Below, in pieces: positions 30,393 through 36,814 of a DNA stretch of 36,814 nt. Position 1 is the first letter of the stretch. Every line of letters begins with the position of its first letter. The position numbers and the translations under genes are program-made. A model generated the notes under the pieces. It searched no databases. It saw nothing but the letters and a program-made list of their open reading frames with translations, and was not told the origin of the DNA. Source of the stretch: CAZTHM01 sp041946825 (lineage in GTDB: Bacteria; Acidobacteriota; Terriglobia; UBA7540); assembly GCA_041946825.1 (NCBI GenBank), contig JBHGBD010000037.1, forward strand, positions 1-36,814, written 5' to 3'.

Positions 30393-31010
30393 ATGACTCG
30401 CACGACGTCGAACGTCCTCGTAGATCATTTCTCAAAAGCACGCAACATGACCCTCGACGTGTTGTGGGTGGTGGGGTTCGGTCTGCTTACCGCCGTGCTC
30501 GCGCAAATTGAAATTCGCCTTCCCTTCACTCCGGTGCCCCTCACCGGACAGACGTTCGCGGTGCTGCTGAGCGGGGCTGTGCTCGGAGCGCGGCGAGGCT
30601 TTGCCAGCCAGGCTTCGTATCTCGCGGCGGGCGCCGCGGGGTTGCCGGTGTTCGCGGGCGGCGCATCGACCTTTCTGCATCTACTCGGCCCGACGGGCGG
30701 TTATCTCTGGAGCTTTCCTTTTTCCGCCGCGCTCGTGGGCTGGCTGGTGGAACGCGGCGCAAGCCGGCGCGTGTGGAAACTGGCTTTAGCGCTTCTCGCC
30801 GCCGACGCGCTCCTGTTGATTTCCGGCGCACTTTGGCTGCGCGGCCTCTTCGCGGTTCCCTTCCGCGAGGCGGCGCTGCTGGGCTTCTATCCCTTCCTGA
30901 TCGGCGACATCCTCAAAGTTGCACTGGTGGGAATGACTCTTCCCAAAGCCCTCCGGCACTACAGCGGTCACGCGGGCGAAAGTGGCGCTGCCCGGAACTT
31001 GTCCCGATGA
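30393..31010 (+). CDS. bioY: Biotin transporter substrate-binding subunit BioY
   Basis: This 205-residue membrane protein has the BioY pattern: an early transmembrane helix followed by LPFTPVPLTGQTFAVLLSGAVLGARRG, GAAGLPVFAGG and LLGPTGGYLWSFPF, then further helices (about six in total). BioY is the biotin-specific S component of an ECF transporter and works with EcfT and EcfA subunits, which are not adjacent here. AAGGAG lies four bases before the ATG. The last few codons and stop lie within a palindromic repeat (31002-31018), so the native C terminus may have been altered by that repeat. Confidence 0.93.
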   Translation: MTRTTSNVLVDHFSKARNMTLDVLWVVGFGLLTAVLAQIEIRLPFTPVPLTGQTFAVLLSGAVLGARRGFASQASYLAAGAAGLPVFAGGASTFLHLLGPTGGYLWSFPFSAALVGWLVERGASRRVWKLALALLAADALLLISGALWLRGLFAVPFREAALLGFYPFLIGDILKVALVGMTLPKALRHYSGHAGESGAARNLSR

Positions 31011-31051
31011 AATCGGGAGGGCAGCATCACCTGCAACCGGGCTGAAGCCCG
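31002..31051. repeat. Composite palindromic repeat at the end of bioY
   Basis: TCCCGAT-GAA-ATCGGGA (31002-31018) is followed by CGGGCT-GA-AGCCCG (31038-31051). The same two motif types sit together at 20131-20156. The bioY stop codon lies inside the first palindrome. They may also terminate bioY transcription or protect its mRNA 3' end, though no T-run follows. Confidence 0.6.
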
Positions 31052-31124
31052 ATTTCATGCCAACACTCATGGTGTTTCCCGCCGTTTCTCGACGGATTTT
31101 CCGAAGGGTGATATTCTCCAAATC

Positions 31125-32435
31125 ATGAAACCATTGGGGATCCCTTTGGCTCTTTTGCTTGCGCTCATGCTTTCGCCGCGACTGGCTGTCGCGCAGACCA
31201 CGATGCCCGCCAGCGAGGCGTTGAAGAGTTCGGACGCCAACGTTCGAGCCCAGGCCGTGCGCCAGCTTGCGCAGTCCGGCGATGCGACGACGGTCGCCAC
31301 CTTGGCCTCGATGATCCACGACCCCAGCGAGAAGGTTCGCCGCGAGGTTGTGCTCTCGCTGGCCTCGATCCGCGCCGTGGCGGTTCTCGACCCCTTGATC
31401 TCCGCAACCAAAGATGAGGATCCGAAAATCCGCGTGCTCGCTGTCGAGTCGCTGGCGGGCTACTACTCGGGCGAGATGCCCTCGACGGGATTCAGCGCTT
31501 TCTGGCAGCGAGCCTGGCGGAAAGCCAAGAGCCGATTCGTTGAAGATAACGTTCGAATTGACCCGGGCATCGAGGCGGAGCCGAAAGTGGTCGCCGCGCT
31601 CGTCGCTGTCCTGAACGACACAAGCGCGCTTGAGCCTTCGCGCAAGGCCGCCGATGCGCTGGGCATTCTGGTCGCGAAATCCGCAGTGCCCGCCCTCATC
31701 AAGGCGGCATATTCCTCCGACCCGGACCTTGCGGTCGAGGCGCTCAATGCCCTGGCCAAGATCCACGACTTTTCCGCCGGCCCGCAGCTCATCAATCTGC
31801 TCGACAGCGAAAGCAAGGACGTGAAGCGCCAGGCAGCCGTGACCCTCGGCGTTCTACGCGCCAAAAGCGCCATCGCCAAATTGCAGTCGATCCACCAGAA
31901 CGATCCCGACCGGAAGACGCGTGCAAAAGCTCTCGAAGGGTTGTCTTTTCTGGGCAGCCCGGTTTCCACGCCGCTGTTCATCAAGGCGCTATGGAGTTCG
32001 GAGAAAGACCTTCGAGTGCTCGGAGCGGAAGGCCTTGCGCGCGCCCGCGAAGCCAGCACGCTTGGCGACCTGGAACGAGCCATCCAGGTCGAGAAGGACG
32101 CCGAGGTCAGACTGGCGATCGAGTTCGCCATCACCGCCCTTGGCAGGGCCGACTATCTGAGCGTGGTGGTGAAGGAGCTAGGATCCAGAATGCGGGGGAA
32201 CGCGGCGCAGGCGTATCTTACCGAGCTTGCGCAGGACCCGAGTTTCCTTCCGCGCTTGTATCCCTATGCCAGCAGCCAGGACACCGACGTCCGACGCCGG
32301 CTCTGCACGGTCCTGATGTACACGGGGAACGAGTCGAGCGTTACTTGCCTGGAGCGCTTGGCGCAGGATTCAGACACTGACGTGGCTACGGAAGCGTTGC
32401 GGGCGCTTCGGGCAGTCCGGCAGCGGAAGGCGTAA
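31125..32435 (+). CDS. Secreted HEAT-repeat protein
   Basis: This 436-residue protein starts with a signal peptide (basic Lys, hydrophobic LGIPLALLLALMLSP, then Ala-x-Ala around residues 22-24). The rest is an array of about ten HEAT-like helical pairs of roughly 30 residues each, for example SSDANVRAQAVRQLAQSGD and SKDVKRQAAVTLGVLRAKS, ending with TDVATEALRALRAVRQ. HEAT solenoids bind other proteins; no catalytic motif is visible. It is probably periplasmic. The start at 31125 has only a weak ribosome binding site, but the signal peptide fixes it well. The partner is unknown. Confidence 0.85.
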   Translation: MKPLGIPLALLLALMLSPRLAVAQTTMPASEALKSSDANVRAQAVRQLAQSGDATTVATLASMIHDPSEKVRREVVLSLASIRAVAVLDPLISATKDEDPKIRVLAVESLAGYYSGEMPSTGFSAFWQRAWRKAKSRFVEDNVRIDPGIEAEPKVVAALVAVLNDTSALEPSRKAADALGILVAKSAVPALIKAAYSSDPDLAVEALNALAKIHDFSAGPQLINLLDSESKDVKRQAAVTLGVLRAKSAIAKLQSIHQNDPDRKTRAKALEGLSFLGSPVSTPLFIKALWSSEKDLRVLGAEGLARAREASTLGDLERAIQVEKDAEVRLAIEFAITALGRADYLSVVVKELGSRMRGNAAQAYLTELAQDPSFLPRLYPYASSQDTDVRRRLCTVLMYTGNESSVTCLERLAQDSDTDVATEALRALRAVRQRKA

Positions 32436-32909
32436 CGCCACACGCGGGATGGCGCGGAAGCGCCATTCCCGAAAAGGCAATCCTGATAAGTTCTTTAGAT
32501 TGAGGTATTAGTCAGCTTTGTAGAAAAACACAACAGTTGTTGATTACAAATGACTTGTTAGCTTTGGGTCGGTTTTTGGAAAATCCCTTGTTCATTCTAA
32601 AGCACTTACTAACTTCCCGATTTTTCAGGGTATAGGGAACATCGCATTCCGGGGCTTGGTTCACGCCTTTTGCCGCCACAAATGAATTGAATATACGGCA
32701 CTGGATTGCCCGCCGCGCCTCCGGCCCCGCCGGCGCCCTGCCCGCTTCGACCGTGTTATCTCGCCTCGGATCATAGCCTGCCATTTTGTCCACTGCATAG
32801 GCTATCACACTTTACTGGACTTGTCAAGGGAAAAATGCGAGCGCCTGACGGCTTCCCCGTCGGAGCGAGATCCCTCGCTTGGCTCGGAATGACCAGCGTC
32901 CTCAGCCAG
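32436..32909. other. 474-base AT-richer intergenic region
   Basis: Composition drops to near 40% GC between about 32485 and 32650, unlike the neighbours. It contains one minus-strand open frame (32512-32808) of doubtful status and a TTGACA (minus strand, 32822-32827) just upstream of it. No mobile-element ends or tRNA-like sequence were recognised. Confidence 0.5.
32512..32808 (-). CDS. Doubtful 98-residue open reading frame
   Basis: The frame begins with GTG (32808), close to a TTGACA element but with a poor -10 and no ribosome binding site. Its N-terminal part has VDKMAGYDPRRDN and the C-terminal half is Lys/Asn-rich, matching the local AT-rich composition rather than a recognisable family. 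I cannot assign a function. It may be a small lineage-specific gene or simply non-coding sequence. Confidence 0.25.
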   Translation of the reverse strand: MIAYAVDKMAGYDPRRDNTVEAGRAPAGPEARRAIQCRIFNSFVAAKGVNQAPECDVPYTLKNREVSKCFRMNKGFSKNRPKANKSFVINNCCVFLQS

Positions 32910-34253
32910 CTAGACTTTCTCCGGAACCACCCACGGCGCGCGGTAGGTGCGCTTGAGCAGGGCGCTCGCCTCGGGGTCATTGACGAAGCCTTCCGTCCGT
33001 TCGTCAATGTGAAGCTTGCGCCCGAGCCGGTAAGCGATATTGCCGTAGTGGCACCACGCGGTCGAGATGTGAATCTCCGCGAGGTCGGCTCGGGGGCGCT
33101 TGCGGGTGCGGACGCAGTCAACAAAGTTCGCGATGTGTTCGACGTTCGACTGAGAGAACTTGCCCCGCTTCTCTTTGGCCGGATTGCCTTCCGCATCGAA
33201 GACCTGCCAGCCCCCGCCATGCCGCGAGAGGAACATGAACTGTTTCGTCCCGTAGATTTCGACCCGCGTTCCCGTGAAAGGCCAGTTGGGCAGGCCCGCG
33301 CCTTCGCGGATGGGCGTCGTCACTTTGCGCATGTACGGAGACCAAAGTGACTGCTCGAAGATAATCGTCATTTTACCGAAATCCCAGTTGACGATGTGGG
33401 TATCGGGCGTCTCCTGGTCATCATCGTAGAAGAAGATTCCGCCCGTCGAGCTCACGGATTTGGGGTAGGTTTCGCCGGACATCCAGCGCGCCAGGTCGAT
33501 CTGGTGCACGCCGTCATTAATAATGTCCCCACCCGAATAGACCCAGAACCAGTGCCAGTTGTAGTGAAAGTGGTTCATGTTGAAGGGGCGCATCGGGGCC
33601 GGCCCCAGCCACAGGTCATAATCGATCCCGGGGGGCACGGCAGTGTCGGGCAGCTTGCCGATGGTATTACGCAGCTTGCTGTTTTGAACCCGGATCAGGT
33701 GAACATCGCCCAGCGCACCGGAGCGGATGTGGTCGAGCGCCAGTTGGCAGTACGGAGCGCTGCGGTTTTGCGTTCCCACCTGCACGACACAGTTGTACTT
33801 GCGCGCCGCCTCAATCGCCTTGCGGCCTTCCCAGACGCTGTGGCAGGTGGGTTTTTCGACGTAAACGTCCTTGCCGGCCTGGCAGGCGAGAATCGTTCCC
33901 AGGGCGTGCCAGTGGTCGGGAGTGGCGTTGACGATGGCGTCGACGCGCTGGTCGTCCAGGATGCGGCGAAAATCCTGGAGGGGCTTTGGCTTCCGGCCGC
34001 AGATCTTCTCGATCTTCGCGGCGCAGGCCTCGGCGCGCGAAGAATCGGGATCGGCGATCGTCGCGACCTCGACATCCGGTCGCGCGGCGAACCACTCGAG
34101 CAATTGCGTGCCGCGCCCCCCCGCGCCCATCAGGCCGACGACAATCTTCTCGTTGGCGTCGAGCGCCTTTACCCGGATCGCCGGAGCAAGCCCGGCGGCC
34201 AGGGCCGCGCTTTGGCTGCGCGTCAGAAAATCCCGCCTCGTCATGGGTTTCAT
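32910..34253 (-). CDS. Tat-exported Gfo/Idh/MocA-family oxidoreductase
   Basis: The N terminus TRRDFLTRSQSAALAAGLAPAI is a twin-arginine signal, so this 447-residue protein is exported folded with its nucleotide. A Rossmann domain follows with GLMGAGGRGTQL (about 40-51), then VNATPDHWHALG, the family motif E-K-P in VYVEKPTCH near residue 133, and the C-terminal alpha/beta domain with HQIDLARW. Family members oxidise or reduce sugars and related substrates with NAD(P). Tat-dependent members are common in acidobacteria, planctomycetes and Bacteroidetes. AGGGGAGAG lies five bases before the ATG. The substrate is unknown. Confidence 0.92.
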   Translation of the reverse strand: MKPMTRRDFLTRSQSAALAAGLAPAIRVKALDANEKIVVGLMGAGGRGTQLLEWFAARPDVEVATIADPDSSRAEACAAKIEKICGRKPKPLQDFRRILDDQRVDAIVNATPDHWHALGTILACQAGKDVYVEKPTCHSVWEGRKAIEAARKYNCVVQVGTQNRSAPYCQLALDHIRSGALGDVHLIRVQNSKLRNTIGKLPDTAVPPGIDYDLWLGPAPMRPFNMNHFHYNWHWFWVYSGGDIINDGVHQIDLARWMSGETYPKSVSSTGGIFFYDDDQETPDTHIVNWDFGKMTIIFEQSLWSPYMRKVTTPIREGAGLPNWPFTGTRVEIYGTKQFMFLSRHGGGWQVFDAEGNPAKEKRGKFSQSNVEHIANFVDCVRTRKRPRADLAEIHISTAWCHYGNIAYRLGRKLHIDERTEGFVNDPEASALLKRTYRAPWVVPEKV

Positions 34254-34359
34254 AGTTGCTCTCCCCTTATTTGCTCCGGTGAGTTTACAGCCGCTTTTGG
34301 GAAAATCAAATGCCCTTCCTCATCCACCCCCCGCGCACGTAGTGAGGCCCGACGCGGTG

Positions 34360-34368
34360 TGCTAAAAT
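34360..34368 (+). promoter_or_regulatory. Extended -10 promoter for mqnD
   Basis: TG-C-TAAAAT is an extended -10 element 41 bases upstream of the mqnD start; the -35 region (TAGTGA at 17-base spacing) matches poorly. It is placed in the divergent gap between the Gfo/Idh/MocA gene and mqnD. Confidence 0.4.
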
Positions 34369-34409
34369 GGTAGTTTCGTAACCTAGCGCGGATCGCACCA
34401 GAGGGATCG

Positions 34410-35285
34410 ATGCAATCGTTGTCTGCCCGAAAAGTCGAAACAGCGCGGCATCGCGCGCAGGAATTGACCCTCGCGCACAGCCCAGACTCCGACGACGCCT
34501 TCATGTTTTATGCCCTGGCTACGAAAAAGATCCGCGCCGGCAGCGTGCACCTGACTCACGTGCTGGATGATATCGAGACGCTCAACCAGAAGGCGCAAAA
34601 AGGTGTTTACGACATTACGGCGGTTTCCTTCCACGCCTACGCCTACCTGACGGACACATACCTGTTGCTGCCTTGCGGGGCGAGTTTCGGCGACCGCTAC
34701 GGACCGCTGGTGGTTTCACGATCGCCGGTCGGCGCCCATGGGCTGAAGGGGAAGCGCGTCGCGGTCCCCGGTAGAATGACCACGGCGTATCTGGCGCTGC
34801 AACTCTACGAGCCTCGGGTCGAACCCGTCGTCACCCCGTTCGACAAGATTCTGGAGAGTGTCGCGCGCGGGGAAACGGACGCCGGCGTGGTGATCCACGA
34901 GGGGCAATTGACCTACACGCGCGAAGGGCTGCACAAAGTCGTGGACCTGGGAGAATGGTGGTTCCAGGAGACCCAGCTTCCTTTGCCCCTGGGCGGAAAC
35001 GCCATCAAGCGCTCGCTCGACACGCGGACGCGCCGGCAGGTGGCGAGACTCCTGAAGCAGAGCATTGAGTACGGTCTGGAGCATCGCGACGAAACACTGG
35101 CGTATGCTATCCAATTCGGTCGCGGGCTTGACTCGCCCACCGCCGATCGGTTTGTAGCGATGTACGTCAACGACTGGACGCTCGACTTTGGCGAGCGCGG
35201 CCGCCAGGCGGTGAAGACTCTCCTTGATCGGGGATTCGAAAGGGGCGTCCTGCCGCGGAAAGTGGAAGCGGAGTTTGTGGAATAG
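34410..35285 (+). CDS. mqnD: 1,4-dihydroxy-6-naphthoate synthase, menaquinone (futalosine) pathway
   Basis: This 291-residue protein has the MqnD signatures: LAHSPDSDDAFMFYAL near residue 20, ITAVSFHAYAYL near 70, the GPLVVSRSP strand and the late W-F-Q-E-T-Q-L-P-L-P-L-G-G-N. It belongs to the periplasmic-binding-protein-like fold but has no signal peptide, as expected for a cytoplasmic enzyme converting cyclic dehypoxanthine futalosine to 1,4-dihydroxy-6-naphthoate. GAGG lies five bases before the ATG. MqnA, MqnB, MqnC and MqnE are not in the window. Distinction from MqnA rests on the SPDSDDAF motif. Confidence 0.87.
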   Translation: MQSLSARKVETARHRAQELTLAHSPDSDDAFMFYALATKKIRAGSVHLTHVLDDIETLNQKAQKGVYDITAVSFHAYAYLTDTYLLLPCGASFGDRYGPLVVSRSPVGAHGLKGKRVAVPGRMTTAYLALQLYEPRVEPVVTPFDKILESVARGETDAGVVIHEGQLTYTREGLHKVVDLGEWWFQETQLPLPLGGNAIKRSLDTRTRRQVARLLKQSIEYGLEHRDETLAYAIQFGRGLDSPTADRFVAMYVNDWTLDFGERGRQAVKTLLDRGFERGVLPRKVEAEFVE

Positions 35286-35288
35286 AAG

Positions 35289-35303
35289 AGGGCGATGCGC
35301 CCT
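35289..35303 (+). terminator. Hairpin after mqnD, weak terminator candidate
   Basis: AGGGCG-ATG-CGCCCT forms a tight 6-bp GC-rich stem with a 3-base loop starting four bases after the mqnD stop codon. No T-run follows, so termination would be weak. It could act as an mRNA-stabilising hairpin before the MFS gene. Confidence 0.35.
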
Positions 35304-35339
35304 GAACCAGCCCAACCGAAGGCCTAACTTTCCCGCATA

Positions 35340-36566
35340 ATGCCGAGCCACGTATCAACCACTCGCATCCCCTTCACGCCGTCCCAACGGAAAATTCTCA
35401 TTGCCCTGGCGAGCACCGTGGGGCTGAGGATGTTGGGCCTGTTTCTGGTGCTGCCGGTGTTTACGCTCTACGGGCTGCAGTTTACGTCATCGAGATTCCT
35501 GGTCGGATTTGCGTTCGGCTCATATGGCCTGACGATGGCCATCCTGCAGATCCCCTTCGGGCGCCTTTCGGACCGCATCGGCCGCCGCAAGGTCTTGATT
35601 CTGGGCATGGCGCTCTTCAGCGCCGGATCGTTCTTTTGCGCCATTCCTCACTGGTTTCCCGCGTCGGCCGGGATCGTCGTATTGATCGCGGGTCGGCTTG
35701 TTCAAGGCGGGGGAGCAATCATTTCCGTCGCATTCGCGGCGGTCGCCGATCACATCGAGCCCGAACGCCGGTCGACCGCCATGGCGGTTTTGGGAATTCC
35801 CATTGGCGCGGCATTTGTTGTAGGCATCGTCGGCGGGCCATTCCTGGCCGGTATCTTCGGAACTGCATCTTTGTTCTGGCTGACAGGTATTCTCGGACTC
35901 GCCACCGACTTGGTCCTGGTGCGCTTTCTGCCCGAGGTTCCACTCGCGGAATCCAAACCGGCCCCGCTCGGAGAGGTTCTGGCCATTCGTCCGCTGATCG
36001 CCTTGAGCCTGGGCGGCTTTCTGATGAACTTCTTTATGGCAACGTTCTTCTTCTACTTTCCGCTGATTGTGACCGGCCAGCATCACCTGAAGATGACTCA
36101 CTACTACGCGATCCTGCTTCCCATGATGCTGGTGAGTGGTGTCACGATGTTCGGCTTCTCGCGCGGAGCGGACCGCGGGCTGGGCAAACCGCTGGCGGCC
36201 ATGGCTTTCCTGATTTTCCTCCCCAGCACCATCTTGCTTTTTCGGCCGGAGGTGGCGGGATTCGATCCCACGCGCTTGACGGGAGTGGTCATCGCCGGCA
36301 CGTTCTTCTACATCGGCTTCACAGGGTTGGAGCCGGTTCTGCCCAGCCTGGTGAGCAAGAATTCACCGGAAACTTCCTACGGCACGGCCTTGGGTATTTA
36401 CAATAGCCTGCAATTTCTTGGAAGCTTTGCGGGAGGGTCGGTGGCGGGAGCACTGTCACAACTTCAATCCACCGGCCCGATCTTCAGAACGCTCCTGCTT
36501 GCGTCGGCATTCGGGTTTCTATTAATGCTCGTCCAGCCAAAGGAAAAGCCAGCGGCCGTTGATTAG
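35340..36566 (+). CDS. MFS transporter, YajR-like without the C-terminal extra domain
   Basis: This 408-residue protein has twelve predicted transmembrane helices. The major-facilitator motif A appears as GRLSDRIGRRKVL between helices 2 and 3 (near residue 79), RLVQGGGA in helix 4 and GFTGLEPVLPSLVSK near residue 330. The sequence resembles drug/proton antiporters of the YajR type, but it stops after helix 12 without the YAM domain. The substrate is not predictable. The start ATG is 54 bases after mqnD with a poor ribosome binding site, so a link to mqnD by cotranscription is possible but unproved. Confidence 0.87.
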   Translation: MPSHVSTTRIPFTPSQRKILIALASTVGLRMLGLFLVLPVFTLYGLQFTSSRFLVGFAFGSYGLTMAILQIPFGRLSDRIGRRKVLILGMALFSAGSFFCAIPHWFPASAGIVVLIAGRLVQGGGAIISVAFAAVADHIEPERRSTAMAVLGIPIGAAFVVGIVGGPFLAGIFGTASLFWLTGILGLATDLVLVRFLPEVPLAESKPAPLGEVLAIRPLIALSLGGFLMNFFMATFFFYFPLIVTGQHHLKMTHYYAILLPMMLVSGVTMFGFSRGADRGLGKPLAAMAFLIFLPSTILLFRPEVAGFDPTRLTGVVIAGTFFYIGFTGLEPVLPSLVSKNSPETSYGTALGIYNSLQFLGSFAGGSVAGALSQLQSTGPIFRTLLLASAFGFLLMLVQPKEKPAAVD

Positions 36567-36688
36567 CGGCGGCTCGTGGTTCGCGTCCAGATTCCACAAG
36601 CAAGCTCCACACCTTATTCGCAAATGGGTCTGCGAAAGCACCCTCAGCTTGTAGCCCGGCCAACTGAAGGAGCTCGCTGAGACCGTCG

Positions 36689-36733
36689 AAAAACACAACG
36701 GGCGGTGAGGAGGTCTTTGAACCTCACCGCCCG
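36689..36733 (-). terminator. Strong intrinsic terminator for the right-edge minus-strand gene
   Basis: CGGGCGGTGAGG (36699-36710) and CCTCACCGCCCG (36722-36733) pair perfectly over 12 bp around an 11-base loop. On the minus strand the stem is followed by TTGTGTTTTTC, the T-rich tract of an intrinsic terminator. It lies 28 bases downstream of the stop codon at 36762. It could also work in part for the converging MFS gene, whose stop is at 36566. Confidence 0.8.
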
Positions 36734-36761
36734 TCACCATCTATCGAAGTTTCAAGCTGTC

Positions 36762-36814
36762 TTACTGGCAGATCGTGCCATCGGGGTCGAACGCGCTGGC
36801 GTCGAGCGTGCAGC
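36762..36814 (-). CDS. C-terminal end of an unidentified gene (cut by window edge)
   Basis: Seventeen minus-strand codons, including the TAA stop, are visible, ending C-T-L-D-A-S-A-F-D-P-D-G-T-I-C-Q. The well-formed terminator just downstream supports this as a real gene end. Two cysteines and the Asp-Pro-Asp-Gly turn hint at an exported or metal-binding protein, but too little is present to name a family. Confidence 0.55.
   Translation of the reverse strand, partial: CTLDASAFDPDGTICQ

Noticed and set aside
1..36814. tRNA or tRNA-Sec (selC) gene in the gaps
   Set aside because: No cloverleaf with a GTTCGA-type T-loop was recognised by eye. A tRNA search program would be decisive, and I cannot exclude a divergent one.

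Overview
The window is GC-rich bacterial DNA. It most likely comes from an acidobacterium (Acidobacteriota; class not resolvable from this sequence). The main reason is an 852-residue orphan MacB/FtsX-type permease of the 'ADOP' kind that is expanded in that phylum. The futalosine-type menaquinone enzyme MqnD, a Tat-exported Gfo/Idh/MocA oxidoreductase, long Ala/Glu-rich tails on translation proteins and scattered short palindromes fit this but do not prove it.

Left end (1-7519, all minus strand): a continuous translation block read rplM-rpsI-rpsB-tsf-pyrH-frr, then rpsL-rpsG-fusA-tuf, with tuf cut by the window edge. Two good sigma70-like promoters are visible, one before rplM and one before rpsL. 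7692-10860 (plus): a MarR-type regulator directly abutting a CLC chloride transporter with CBS domains, then a metallo-beta-lactamase-fold hydrolase. 11113-14358: an atypical receiver protein, an RmlD-like reductase and a 554-residue protein with a PEPCK/HPr-kinase-like P-loop. 14359-14831 is non-coding with short direct repeats.

15120-15602 (minus) is the most notable locus: a peroxiredoxin whose peroxidatic cysteine codon is an in-frame TGA, followed by a compact SECIS-like hairpin. I read it as a selenocysteine peroxiredoxin (Sec48) with a single cysteine at the extreme C terminus. The gene has its own extended -10 promoter and a perfect 12-bp palindrome in its leader, and is followed by a small unknown gene.

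15964-18285 holds a serine-hydrolase lipoprotein and an overlapping DUF4160/DUF2442 pair. 18389-23612 (minus) is a protein-thiocarboxylate sulfur-transfer cluster: cysM, a JAMM peptidase (Mec-like), then two tandem copies of sulfur carrier plus E1/rhodanese. The promoter-distal E1 copy has lost both sulfur-handling cysteines. Both carriers have residues after the terminal Gly-Gly that would have to be trimmed, which gives the JAMM peptidase a plausible job. A remnant of a third carrier 3' end lies between the two copies.

23633-36814 is mixed: small unknown proteins, a polynucleotide-kinase-like ATPase, an adrenodoxin-reductase-type ferredoxin-NADP reductase, a second degenerate receiver, the ADOP permease, BioY, a secreted HEAT-repeat protein, the Gfo/Idh/MocA oxidoreductase, MqnD and an MFS transporter. 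At the right edge the last 16 codons of a minus-strand gene are visible, followed by a strong terminator hairpin. I saw no rRNA, tRNA, insertion sequence or CRISPR array by eye.
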